Source of the DNA: Acinetobacter colistiniresistens
GTDB lineage: Bacteria; Pseudomonadota; Gammaproteobacteria; Pseudomonadales; Moraxellaceae
Assembly: GCF_024582815.1 (NCBI RefSeq)
Contig: NZ_CP102099.1
Location: 3,720,001 to 3,784,000 of the forward strand
DNA length: 64,000 bases
Direction of reading: 5' to 3'
This document shows positions 19,915 to 28,539 of this stretch, one piece after another (position 1 is the first letter of the stretch; each line of letters opens with the position of its first letter). The notes beneath the pieces are model-generated. The model had not been told where the DNA came from and searched no databases. It worked only from the letters and a program-made list of their open reading frames with translations. Made by a program: the position numbers and the translations under genes.

Positions 19915-20471
19915 ACAACTTGCAATAATTGAGGGAACTCACTAAACCCATCCTCTGTACGAAAATGCCCAGCCTGAGCTACCTCAATCAGTTGGGCATT
20001 GAGTAGATGAGAAAATTTAAAGGTAAGTGGTACAGGAATGATCGGATCATTACTGGAAAAGAAAACCAGACGCCTTTTGATATTGGCACGCAATAAACCA
20101 CTCTCAAAATGTGAATGCTCAATAAGACGATTAAACTCAGGATGTTTTAAAATAGGATCATGAAAACCAGCAATAAAAATACCAGCTTTCAAGGCATGCT
20201 GCTTGAGTCGTTTGGCCAGAAATCGAGCCACGGTCACACAAGATAAGCCATGTGCCACGACAATGCTGTGCTCATTCATTCCCTTTAACTGTGCCTCCAA
20301 GCAGGCTTGCCAAACTTCAGCTTCGGGATGATCGGCATCAGCAAGTAAAATACGTTCAACCGCAACCTCTTCACTTTTCAGTTGTTGTTCCAGCCATGCA
20401 TACCAATGCTGTTCCGGATCAGCATTTTCACAATGCAGAATAAATACGCTATTCTTTGAATTATGTGACAT
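19884..20471 (-). CDS. Small alpha/beta hydrolase of the RBBP9/YdeN type
   Basis: 195 residues from ATG 20471 (a GTG nine bases upstream is possible). The nucleophile region reads [14 protein letters not shown] with a serine after GL; Asp in SSNDPIIPV and His in [10 protein letters not shown] complete a triad. Length and layout ([19 protein letters not shown] at the N-terminus) fit the RBBP9/YdeN serine hydrolases of unknown substrate. Its 3' end overlaps coaX by 31 bases on the opposite strand. Confidence 0.82.
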   Translation of the reverse strand: MSHNSKNSVFILHCENADPEQHWYAWLEQQLKSEEVAVERILLADADHPEAEVWQACLEAQLKGMNEHSIVVAHGLSCVTVARFLAKRLKQHALKAGIFIAGFHDPILKHPEFNRLIEHSHFESGLLRANIKRRLVFFSSNDPIIPVPLTFKFSHLLNAQLIEVAQAGHFRTEDGFSEFPQLLQVVQTLLKAEFS

Positions 20472-20581
20472 ATTTAACACTACTTTTTAATGTAAAACAT
20501 AGACTTATTTTTAATTCTCTTCTTTTTAAAGCACCTTGAATGTTGATGTTTTGTATTAAATTCATACAACACTCTCGCATT

Positions 20582-20608
20582 AAAAAAGGCGCATCAAGCG
20601 CCTTTTTA
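20582..20608 (-). terminator. Terminator after ffh
   Basis: AAAAAGGCGC / GCGCCTTTTT with loop ATCAA, 14 bases beyond the ffh stop codon. Confidence 0.85.
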
Positions 20609-20621
20609 GGAAGTATAGAAC

Positions 20622-22031
20622 TTACTTTTTCTGGTCATTACTGCCAAATAAAGGTCCCATATTTCCGCCACCACCAAATTGCTTTTGCATATTACCCAAT
20701 GACTTCAGCATTTTGCTCATGCCTGATGGATTAGCAAATTTCTTCATCATTTTTGCCATCTGCGCTTGTTGCTTGATCAACTTGTTGACCTCGGCAACAT
20801 CCATCCCACAACCTGCTGCAATACGTTTTTTACGACTTGGGTTAATCAAATCAGGATTACGACGCTCTTTGATCGTCATCGACTGAATGATGGCTTCCAT
20901 ACGCTTCACTTGCTTTTCAGGATTGGCTTTTTCAATCGCATCCTGAATGCCCGCATTGCTCATACCAGGCAACTTATCCAAGAAGCCCATCATGCCGCCC
21001 ATTTTGCTCATTTGCTCAAACTGCATCAGCATATCTTCAAAGTTGAAGGTTCCGCCTTTTTGCAATTTTTTCGCCATTTTTTCGGCTTTTTCTTTGTCGA
21101 TTTTACGTTCAACTTCTTCGACCAAAGAAAGGACGTCACCCATCCCAAGAATACGTTGGGCAACACGATCAGGATGGAATGGCTCAAGTGCATCCAGTTT
21201 CTCGCCAATGCCCAAGAACTTGATTGGCTTGCCTGTGATGGCACGAACAGAAAGTGCCGCACCACCACGTGCATCACCATCAGTTTTGGTGAGGATCACA
21301 CCTGTTAGTGCTAAAGCATCATTAAACGCTTTGGCTGTATTGGCAGCATCCTGACCCGTCATTGCATCAACAACGAATAAGGTTTCAGTTGGCTTCACCG
21401 CAGCATGTAATTCTTTGATCTCATCCATCATGTCTTCATCGACATGCAGACGGCCGGCTGTATCGACAATCAAGACATCTGCGAATTGGATTTTCGCTTG
21501 CTCAATGGCACGATTGACAATATCAATTGGCTTTTCAGTTGCTTCTGAAGGGATGAAACCAACACCAACTTCGTTCGATACGGTTTCTAACTGCTTGATC
21601 GCTGCCGGACGATATACATCGGCAGAAACAGTCATGACTTTTTTCTTTTGGCGTTCTTTTAAGAAACGCGCCAATTTTGCAGCCGTTGTGGTTTTACCCG
21701 CGCCCTGCAAACCTGCAAGCAATACAACCACAGGGGGTTTTGCGCTTAAATCAAGTGTTTCATTTGCCTCACCCATCATCTTGGTGAGTTCATCATAGAC
21801 AATCTTGACAAATGCCTGACCAGGAGAAAGCTGAGTCATGACCTCTTGACCGAGCGCTTCTTCCTTAACCTTCGCGATAAATTCACGAGTTACAGGTAAC
21901 GCCACATCGGCTTCAAGAAGAGCCATACGTACTTCACGTAGGGTATCTTTAATATTGTCTTCGGTCAGCTGCCCTGAGCCAGTAACATTTCTTAAACTCT
22001 GTGTGAGTCGTTCTGTTAAGGTATCAAACAT
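20622..22031 (-). CDS. ffh: Signal recognition particle GTPase Ffh
   Basis: SRP54 homologue that delivers nascent membrane proteins to FtsY. It has 469 residues. N domain, G domain with GLQGAGKTTTAAKLA and VDTAGRLHVDEDMM, TKTDGDARGG, then a methionine-rich M domain (MLMQFEQMSKMGGMMGFLDK) and an RNA-binding region around GCGMDVAEVNKLI. Complete, with its own terminator; divergent from the CcsA-like gene. Confidence 0.98.
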   Translation of the reverse strand: MFDTLTERLTQSLRNVTGSGQLTEDNIKDTLREVRMALLEADVALPVTREFIAKVKEEALGQEVMTQLSPGQAFVKIVYDELTKMMGEANETLDLSAKPPVVVLLAGLQGAGKTTTAAKLARFLKERQKKKVMTVSADVYRPAAIKQLETVSNEVGVGFIPSEATEKPIDIVNRAIEQAKIQFADVLIVDTAGRLHVDEDMMDEIKELHAAVKPTETLFVVDAMTGQDAANTAKAFNDALALTGVILTKTDGDARGGAALSVRAITGKPIKFLGIGEKLDALEPFHPDRVAQRILGMGDVLSLVEEVERKIDKEKAEKMAKKLQKGGTFNFEDMLMQFEQMSKMGGMMGFLDKLPGMSNAGIQDAIEKANPEKQVKRMEAIIQSMTIKERRNPDLINPSRKKRIAAGCGMDVAEVNKLIKQQAQMAKMMKKFANPSGMSKMLKSLGNMQKQFGGGGNMGPLFGSNDQKK

Positions 22032-22178
22032 TGCGAAATCCGCTTAAAATGGCTAGTTGCAAAAAAATCTTTCTTAAAATAGAAAATTTATGCATAAGAT
22101 GCTATAGGATACTGTAGTTCGAAGCGAATTTATATCTTATATGGCGAATATTATTCATCCTCCTAAAAAAGGTTTGAC

Positions 22179-22988
22179 ATGATCAGTCTCCCCTTGGTTT
22201 ACACAATTTTGGCACTCATCGCCTATACCAGTTCATTTTGGTATTTGTTTATTCACTTGATGTCAAAACGTACTCCAAATCTTTGGTGTTATGGTCTGAT
22301 GGTTGGGTTAGGATTGATCCTACATAGTACTGTACTCTATCAAGACATGATGACAGCGCTTGGCGTGAATTATGATGTCTTTAACCTGATGTCATTTACC
22401 TCTGGATTGATGTTGGCGCTGAGTTTAATTTTGAGCCTGATTCGCCCAATTCTGCCATTGAACCTGATCGGAACACCTGTCGCAGCCTTTGGGTTAATTT
22501 TGGGTTTTGCCTTTAGCCAACCCAATCAAATTATTGAACAACATAGTTTTGGCCTAGATCTACACATCATTCTCTCCTTATCTGCTTATGCCGTGCTGTT
22601 AATGGCCACGATCCACGCCGTTTTGCTATGGTTTCAAGATCGTGAACTAAAAAAGAAACAAAAACGTCGTATTTGGGTCAATTTACTCCCGCCTTTTCAG
22701 GTGATGGAGTCTTTGCTTTTTGATCTGATCATCACTGGGTTTGGTTTACTGACAGTAGCCCTGTTATTTGGTTTCTTTACTATTGATAACTTCTTCGCCC
22801 AGCATCTAGCCCACAAAACCGCCTTTAGTATTATTTCATGGTTCTTATATGGGGCATTGTTGATTGGGCATTACAAATTTGGCTGGCGTGGCCGTAAAGC
22901 CATTCAATTTACTATTACGGGTTTTATCCTGCTCGCCATCGGCTTTATGGGCAGTAAATTTGTTTTGGAAATGATTTTAGGGCGTTAG
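22179..22988 (+). CDS. Inner-membrane CcsA/YpjD-family cytochrome c assembly-like protein
   Basis: 269 residues, about eight membrane helices, with the late WRGRKAI motif and membrane-embedded histidines (LHSTVLYQD, LDLHIILS, LLIGHYKFGWRG) characteristic of the CcsA/CcmC/YpjD superfamily. In many gamma-proteobacteria this gene lies back-to-back with ffh, as here. A heme-handling role is inferred from the family only. AAAGG site before ATG 22179. Confidence 0.88.
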   Translation: MISLPLVYTILALIAYTSSFWYLFIHLMSKRTPNLWCYGLMVGLGLILHSTVLYQDMMTALGVNYDVFNLMSFTSGLMLALSLILSLIRPILPLNLIGTPVAAFGLILGFAFSQPNQIIEQHSFGLDLHIILSLSAYAVLLMATIHAVLLWFQDRELKKKQKRRIWVNLLPPFQVMESLLFDLIITGFGLLTVALLFGFFTIDNFFAQHLAHKTAFSIISWFLYGALLIGHYKFGWRGRKAIQFTITGFILLAIGFMGSKFVLEMILGR

Positions 22989-23068
22989 TTTTTTCACATT
23001 CTAATAAAAACTAGACAGCCTATCTGAAAATGCGTATAACGCTGTTTTCGCTTCGCTAGGTAAAAATC

Positions 23069-23998
23069 GTGAAACTTGTACTCGCTCCGATGGAAGGTCT
23101 GACTGATCCGATCATGCGTGATGTGCTCACCCATGTTGGCAGTTTTGATTGGTGCGTGACTGAGTTTATCCGTATTACCGATAGCATCTTGCCAGATCAT
23201 ATTTATTATAGCTTTTGTCCTGAATTAAAAAATAAAGGTAGAACTGCTGCGGGTACGCCTGTACATGTACAATTCCTTGGCAATAATCCAGACATGTTGG
23301 CAGCCAATGCAGCCAAAGTGGTTGAACTGGGCGCACCAGCCATTGATCTTAATTTCGGTTGCCCTGCCAAAACAGTGAATCGCCATCGTGGTGGTTCTGT
23401 TCTGCTTGATGAACCTGAAACGGTACATCTATTAGTGAAAGCCGTCCGAGATGCTGTACCTGCACATATTCCTGTTTCAGCTAAAATGCGTTTGGGCTAT
23501 CTTGATGAAAATCATACCCTAGACAACGCCCATGCCATTGAAGATGCGGGTGCGAGTTGGTTAACCGTACATGCGCGTACCAAAGCCGATGGTTATACCC
23601 CGCCAGCCTATTGGGAAAAAATACAGCCAATTACCGAGGCATTGAATATCAATGTGATTGCTAACGGCGAGATCTGGAACAATGCCCATGCTAAGGCCTG
23701 TTTAGAGCAATCATATTGTCAAGATTTAATGATTGGACGCGGTGCAGTGACCACCCCTGATTTAACCTTGTGTATCCGTCAAAATATGGATCAGGCGTTG
23801 CTGTCTTGGCAGGATTTGGTGGAACTACAACTACGTTTCTTAAGTGGGCAATATAAAACTGAAATTGGTATGGTGGGTCGTTATAAACAATGGCTAGGTA
23901 TGATGAGCAAAGCCTATCCGGAAGCACAAGCATTGTGGGCTCAGGTGAAAAAGATCAAACAACTCGAAGAAATCATCCAGCATTTGAAACAAAGTTAA
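23069..23998 (+). CDS. dusC: tRNA-dihydrouridine(16) synthase DusC
   Basis: FMN enzyme that reduces U16 of tRNA. Starts MKLVLAPMEGLTDPIMRD, has DLNFGCPAKTVNRHRGGSVL with the catalytic Cys, SAKMRLGY, LTVHARTKADGY and IANGEIW for FMN binding. The short length (309) and the C-terminal domain pattern GRYKQWLGMM fit DusC rather than DusA/DusB. GTG start at 23069 with AGG eight to ten bases before it. Confidence 0.93.
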   Translation: MKLVLAPMEGLTDPIMRDVLTHVGSFDWCVTEFIRITDSILPDHIYYSFCPELKNKGRTAAGTPVHVQFLGNNPDMLAANAAKVVELGAPAIDLNFGCPAKTVNRHRGGSVLLDEPETVHLLVKAVRDAVPAHIPVSAKMRLGYLDENHTLDNAHAIEDAGASWLTVHARTKADGYTPPAYWEKIQPITEALNINVIANGEIWNNAHAKACLEQSYCQDLMIGRGAVTTPDLTLCIRQNMDQALLSWQDLVELQLRFLSGQYKTEIGMVGRYKQWLGMMSKAYPEAQALWAQVKKIKQLEEIIQHLKQS

Positions 23999-24030
23999 GA
24001 TTTTTAGTCACAGCCATATCCTTCAATAAA

Positions 24031-24050
24031 AAAGCGGCTTATGCCGCTTT
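24031..24050 (+). terminator. Terminator after dusC
   Basis: AAAGCGGC / GCCGCTTT with loop TTAT. It lies between the convergent dusC and A4 genes. Confidence 0.8.
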
Positions 24051-24085
24051 AAAGTAAAAAATTACTGTCTCATTAACTTGTTATG

Positions 24086-25114
24086 CTACATTCCATTGAC
24101 TCGGATTTTTAAATCCGTCACAGATGCATTGGTAAAACCAATATTCCCAATTGAGCTATTTTGTAAGCCATTAAAACGATATGCAGCATCAGATGTAGCC
24201 GGAATAGCTGCCGTATTACCAAACTGAATGTTATTCAGTTTTAAATCGACATTATCTGATTTTCCTTCATTTCCAAAAACCAGCGCCCCATCCCCTTGAC
24301 CCGCACTCGATTCACCAATAATTCCAGCATAGAATTTATCTAAACCAAATCCTGTTGGGTTTGAGGCTTTTAACTGAAAATTAAAACTTGCACCAACAGG
24401 GTTATTGATTCCATCATAACCAGAAACAAGCATCATATTACAGCCTGAACCAGCACCACAAATTGAATCAATTGCACCACCAAAACGTATCATTTTACCT
24501 TGTGGCGCGGCTCCCAATTGGATATTCATCTTTGGTTTATTACTTGCTAAGAATTTAACATTCAAGCCATTTTGGAGGCGTAATATTTCTTTTACACCAC
24601 TCTTCAGTGTGCCTGGGTTCGTGTCGAAAATAGAACCTCTAAGATAATTTGATCCAACCAAACTGGATAAAACACCTGTGCTATCACTGGCCGCATAAAC
24701 AGATAAAGGAGAAATCACAAATTCATCTACATTCCCAAATGACAAGGCAATATTGGCAAATGCACCACCTGTACCTGTCCCCTTATCAGTATCGATAACC
24801 GCTTTTAAATTTAAATCGCTTGCAGCCCCAGCTGCTTTGAATGTGATGTTCGGATTGGACACAGTGGTATTTGGACTTTGTCCAAATACCAGACCAGCGC
24901 GCCCACGATATTCAGTCGCCGCAGCATTTTTAGTATCCCAGCCATCACTATCGATCACTGAGATTTGTTTAAACTCAATTTTTGAAACATTAACACCAAT
25001 ATTCAAACCATCCTGTCCCGTTGCACTAGATAGGCTTTGGTCATCAAGCGGTTGCATCGCCATTGCAAATGGCGTCAATAACAGCGACAAACATCCAATT
25101 ATTTTATTCATCAT
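24086..25114 (-). CDS. Exported protein A4 of the GQ-motif family (Fil/DUF6160-like N-terminus)
   Basis: 342 residues. Signal peptide ending AMAM, then QPLDDQSLSSATGQDG, the motif shared by eight proteins in this region. The rest alternates short beta-strand-like segments rich in Gly/Asn/Ser (ATEYRGRAGLVFGQ, LKAVIDTDKGTGTGGAFANI) with one Cys pair (CGAGSGC), like surface beta proteins. Last gene of the A1-A4 operon; 8 bases separate it from A3. Function unknown. The N-terminal motif resembles that in Acinetobacter 'Fil' putative pilus proteins, but I see no FilB-F homologues in the window. Confidence 0.8.
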   Translation of the reverse strand: MMNKIIGCLSLLLTPFAMAMQPLDDQSLSSATGQDGLNIGVNVSKIEFKQISVIDSDGWDTKNAAATEYRGRAGLVFGQSPNTTVSNPNITFKAAGAASDLNLKAVIDTDKGTGTGGAFANIALSFGNVDEFVISPLSVYAASDSTGVLSSLVGSNYLRGSIFDTNPGTLKSGVKEILRLQNGLNVKFLASNKPKMNIQLGAAPQGKMIRFGGAIDSICGAGSGCNMMLVSGYDGINNPVGASFNFQLKASNPTGFGLDKFYAGIIGESSAGQGDGALVFGNEGKSDNVDLKLNNIQFGNTAAIPATSDAAYRFNGLQNSSIGNIGFTNASVTDLKIRVNGM

Positions 25115-25122
25115 GCCTATCC

Positions 25123-27726
25123 TTAGTTTCGAGGAATAATTCCAAGCTGCCCTGTTATACGACCACCTGTGAACACAGCCTCACCTAGGCGTTGCGGTGC
25201 ACTTGTTGCTGATGGTGGATAGAAGTTAATATCCCGAACCCGTAACACACCATCAATTTTATCTTGGGCAGTTCCCGTTCCCGTAGTTCCAGCAGGGTTA
25301 AGGGTTAAACCGGCTTTAAATGACACCATGCCGTCACATCCCGCAGTAGGACATGCAGTTCTTGTATCTGGTGCAATAATAATCGCATTGTTGAATGCAA
25401 CCTTACCATCAATATTGTCAAAGCCAACTGTTGATCCATCCAGAGGATCGCTCAACTGAATCGCACTTTTTCCACCATCTTTTACCGCTTTTAATTCTAA
25501 TTCACCGACAACACTTAAACGACTTCCATCTGTCGTTGTATATTCACTATTGGGAATCAGGGAAAGATCAATTTTTTTACCATCTAAACGCAGTTTAGTA
25601 GAAAGTAACACGTCATTATTATTCGAGAAATCAGCCGATGAAGCTAAGGCTGCCGTAGATGTACCAGCATACCTTGCACCTGGTAAATAACCACCTGCGA
25701 TTTGTGCAGATAAAATAATTAATATATCTTTTAAACTTGCGTTAAAACTACCATTTTCAAGGCCCAGTGTCCCTGTTCCTTTCAACAACATATCAATATT
25801 ACGTAAGCCCATATAACGAACAGAGTTTGTATCGGCATTATCCAATAATAAAATTGAAGTTGTTTTTTGCTTGGTGGTATCTGTACTACCATTCATACCT
25901 GTGGTACTCATGGCAAGAGAGAAACCTAGACGTTCAGAACCAGCAACAACATTGTAGGGTTTACCATTCAAATCATAATAATAGGCATCTGAAGGGGCTG
26001 TTGTACCATACATGGCCAGATTGGCATTCAGATCATAAAATGGTAAGGCCAAACCCCATGTATTTCCTGCAGTGTCATTAATCTTCGGAATGGTTGTTCC
26101 GACCGTCCTTGCACTATTGGTAAATCGTCCACTTCGTGAAAACGCCTGAAATTCAGCACCGCGAATAGCGGCAAGAATTGCATAAGGGTTTTGATCCGTT
26201 TTGTCATTATGAATGCTCTGCACATAATCCGCATCGGTCGTAAGCATTGTTGAGGTAGAACCATTCCAATACCGACTGGTTTGTAAAGCCTTATTCGCAG
26301 GCAGCAAAACAGTTTTGGTATCGACCAAATTTAAATAAACATTACCAGTATCAAATGAACCACGATTTTGCAGGTTCAGTCCTGTCAGTTCTCCAAACTC
26401 AAAACCATAGGTATTAAAGCCAGCTCCACCAATTTCCAAAGTGGTCGCCTTAGAATTATCCCCTTCCAGCATCGGATCATTCTTTTTGGTAAAATCCGCT
26501 CGCATACGGAAAGCAATACCCGTATCCCCGATGATATTTTGTGAGCCAGTAGCACTAACCGCATTATTGGCTTTACCTAGAATATTGGTATTGTCAGGAT
26601 TACCATATTGATTCGCAGACACATTGTAAACAGGATCTGTCCGTAATGTCCCGTTATTCACACCACTATCAAAGCTGTTGGAGTTTGTTCCTCTCACCTG
26701 TACTGAGCCATTGACCATACGGCCACTTGCACCGAGACGAATAAGACCTTTTGCAGTGTCTGACGTCAGTTGCCCATTCAGTGGCGTTTTTGTTGCATCT
26801 ACTGAATAAGGGGTGTTAGCGTTGACATTCTTATTGAGCATAAACTCAAGATTTAAACCCGCATTACTTGCCGTAGCGGAATAGGTATTTCCTGTAATTG
26901 TTCCAGCATTGGCAGGGTCTGTGACTCGGGTAAAATCAACATAACCATACGTTGAATTTGGTTTGGTACTTGTTGCGGTATTTACCGAGCCATCTGCATT
27001 ATAGTTAATCACAGCATTGGGAGCATTAGCAGCATTGGTTCTCACAATAAAACCGTCTGTGCCATCTATATACATCACGCCTTTAGCGGCGAAATTAAAA
27101 TTGAAATTCTTCAGAATCAACTGATTAAGAATTTGGCTGGTTGATGGTCCAGTCTTTTGACCTAAATAGATGTTCGCATTTCTTGAACTAAAGACTAGCT
27201 CACTCTGGCCATCTTTACTAAACAGGCCATCTCTTGTTTTAAAGCTGATACTGGTGTCTGAGTTGGTTTGTACAGCAATATCTCCCACAGGACTACCACA
27301 TACCGTTGTATCACAGACTTTGAACTTATTCATACTGATCAACACAGGTGCAACTTTTAAATTAAAATCCAGACCTGTCTTACCAGCTTGACTACCACTA
27401 TTCAGTTTAATATCGACATTAGGATTTACTGTAGGTGTTGACGTATGCGATTGGATTTTAAAATTTTCCCCTTCAGCACGCAAAGTCGTATCCGTTGTTT
27501 TTCCTGCACTGCCTCGTCCAGCATTATCTTGCCAGAAGAATGTCCCGACATTCACTTCTTTAAAGTCTAAATTGACATGCAGGCCATCTTGGCCATTGAC
27601 ATTACTTAGAGATCTGTCATCAAGTTCTTGCAAGGCATATGCAGAATGGCTAATCAATAGCAGACTTGCTGCAAGTGCATTCAGTACAAAGCATTCCTTA
27701 TGCAGCTTTTGATTATTTTTTTTCAT
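25123..27726 (-). CDS. Large exported protein A3 of the GQ-motif family
   Basis: 867 residues. A signal peptide with a long basic N-region (MKKNNQKLHKECFVLNALAAS...SAYA) is followed by LQELDDRSLSNVNGQDGLHVNLDFK. The body is a long run of beta-strand-like repeats rich in Asn, Gly, Thr and Asp (for example FKIQSHTSTPTVNPNVDIKL), compatible with a beta-solenoid or barrel. One CDTTVCG and one CPTAGC pair may form disulfides. The last residues (RITGQLGIIPRN) do not match the F-terminal signal of outer-membrane barrels. Probably a surface or secreted protein. 26 bases separate it from A2 upstream and 8 from A4 downstream. Confidence 0.82.
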   Translation of the reverse strand: MKKNNQKLHKECFVLNALAASLLLISHSAYALQELDDRSLSNVNGQDGLHVNLDFKEVNVGTFFWQDNAGRGSAGKTTDTTLRAEGENFKIQSHTSTPTVNPNVDIKLNSGSQAGKTGLDFNLKVAPVLISMNKFKVCDTTVCGSPVGDIAVQTNSDTSISFKTRDGLFSKDGQSELVFSSRNANIYLGQKTGPSTSQILNQLILKNFNFNFAAKGVMYIDGTDGFIVRTNAANAPNAVINYNADGSVNTATSTKPNSTYGYVDFTRVTDPANAGTITGNTYSATASNAGLNLEFMLNKNVNANTPYSVDATKTPLNGQLTSDTAKGLIRLGASGRMVNGSVQVRGTNSNSFDSGVNNGTLRTDPVYNVSANQYGNPDNTNILGKANNAVSATGSQNIIGDTGIAFRMRADFTKKNDPMLEGDNSKATTLEIGGAGFNTYGFEFGELTGLNLQNRGSFDTGNVYLNLVDTKTVLLPANKALQTSRYWNGSTSTMLTTDADYVQSIHNDKTDQNPYAILAAIRGAEFQAFSRSGRFTNSARTVGTTIPKINDTAGNTWGLALPFYDLNANLAMYGTTAPSDAYYYDLNGKPYNVVAGSERLGFSLAMSTTGMNGSTDTTKQKTTSILLLDNADTNSVRYMGLRNIDMLLKGTGTLGLENGSFNASLKDILIILSAQIAGGYLPGARYAGTSTAALASSADFSNNNDVLLSTKLRLDGKKIDLSLIPNSEYTTTDGSRLSVVGELELKAVKDGGKSAIQLSDPLDGSTVGFDNIDGKVAFNNAIIIAPDTRTACPTAGCDGMVSFKAGLTLNPAGTTGTGTAQDKIDGVLRVRDINFYPPSATSAPQRLGEAVFTGGRITGQLGIIPRN

Positions 27727-27752
27727 AGCTCAATCCTTTGAAACCGATAAAT

Positions 27753-28529
27753 TTAACAACGTGCATGATTACTACAAGCAAAAATCTGAACTTTGCCTTC
27801 CATTGCAAGGTTGCCATTCATTTTCAATCCCATAAAACCGGTTTCTTTATTGGTATCATAATTATTTGCAGTTGTGCCTGTTGCACCAGTACTTTGTGGG
27901 ACTGCACTATAAGTTGCTGTTTTTAAAAAACCATAATCTTGCGGATTGCTACTGGTTTCCTCAACCAGTTTTCCTGATGCATCAAAATATGATAGAACCT
28001 TATCCTGTTCTATCGACAAAGCATTAAAACCGAAATCACGAATTTGAATCGGTTTAGTCGGATCAAATGAAAACTGCATTGCAGGTTTAATCATTGAACC
28101 AGACGCTGCTCCATTTACATACTTGGTATAATTTAAATCAATCCCCTCTAGACCAATTTTTTGGATATTCAAGGTCCCTTGCAAGCCTTTAAATACCACC
28201 CACAATTTACGTGCTTTGTTTGTACTGGTTGGATCACTTGCCGCTAAAGACCAAACATCAGCTGAATCACCCGACTGAAATTGAACAAAACGTTTATTTA
28301 CAGAAACGGCTAAGCGGCAATATTCCAAATTTGTACAGTTAAAGGTCGGTGTTGTACCAGTCAACAACGCATTATCTGTGAGTACATCATGATTTAAAGA
28401 AACCTTTAAGGATAAGTCTGCTCCACCCTGTCCTCGTATAGACTGAAGTGTTTCATTATCTAAAGCTTGTAATTCGGCATAAGATAAGCTTGAGGTTAAC
28501 GATAAGAGCAAAACGAGTATTTTTTTCAT
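27753..28529 (-). CDS. Exported protein A2 of the GQ-motif family, ends in a Cys pair
   Basis: 258 residues. Clear signal peptide (MKKILVLLLSLTSSLSYA), then LQALDNETLQSIRGQGG. The middle contains amphipathic strands (LWVVFKGLQGTLNIQKIGLE). It ends with FACSNHARC: two cysteines five residues apart at the extreme C-terminus, recalling the Cys-x6-Cys end of the B proteins. Operon with A1 (10-base gap) and A3. Role unknown. Confidence 0.8.
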   Translation of the reverse strand: MKKILVLLLSLTSSLSYAELQALDNETLQSIRGQGGADLSLKVSLNHDVLTDNALLTGTTPTFNCTNLEYCRLAVSVNKRFVQFQSGDSADVWSLAASDPTSTNKARKLWVVFKGLQGTLNIQKIGLEGIDLNYTKYVNGAASGSMIKPAMQFSFDPTKPIQIRDFGFNALSIEQDKVLSYFDASGKLVEETSSNPQDYGFLKTATYSAVPQSTGATGTTANNYDTNKETGFMGLKMNGNLAMEGKVQIFACSNHARC

Positions 28530-28539
28530 GTATATGCTC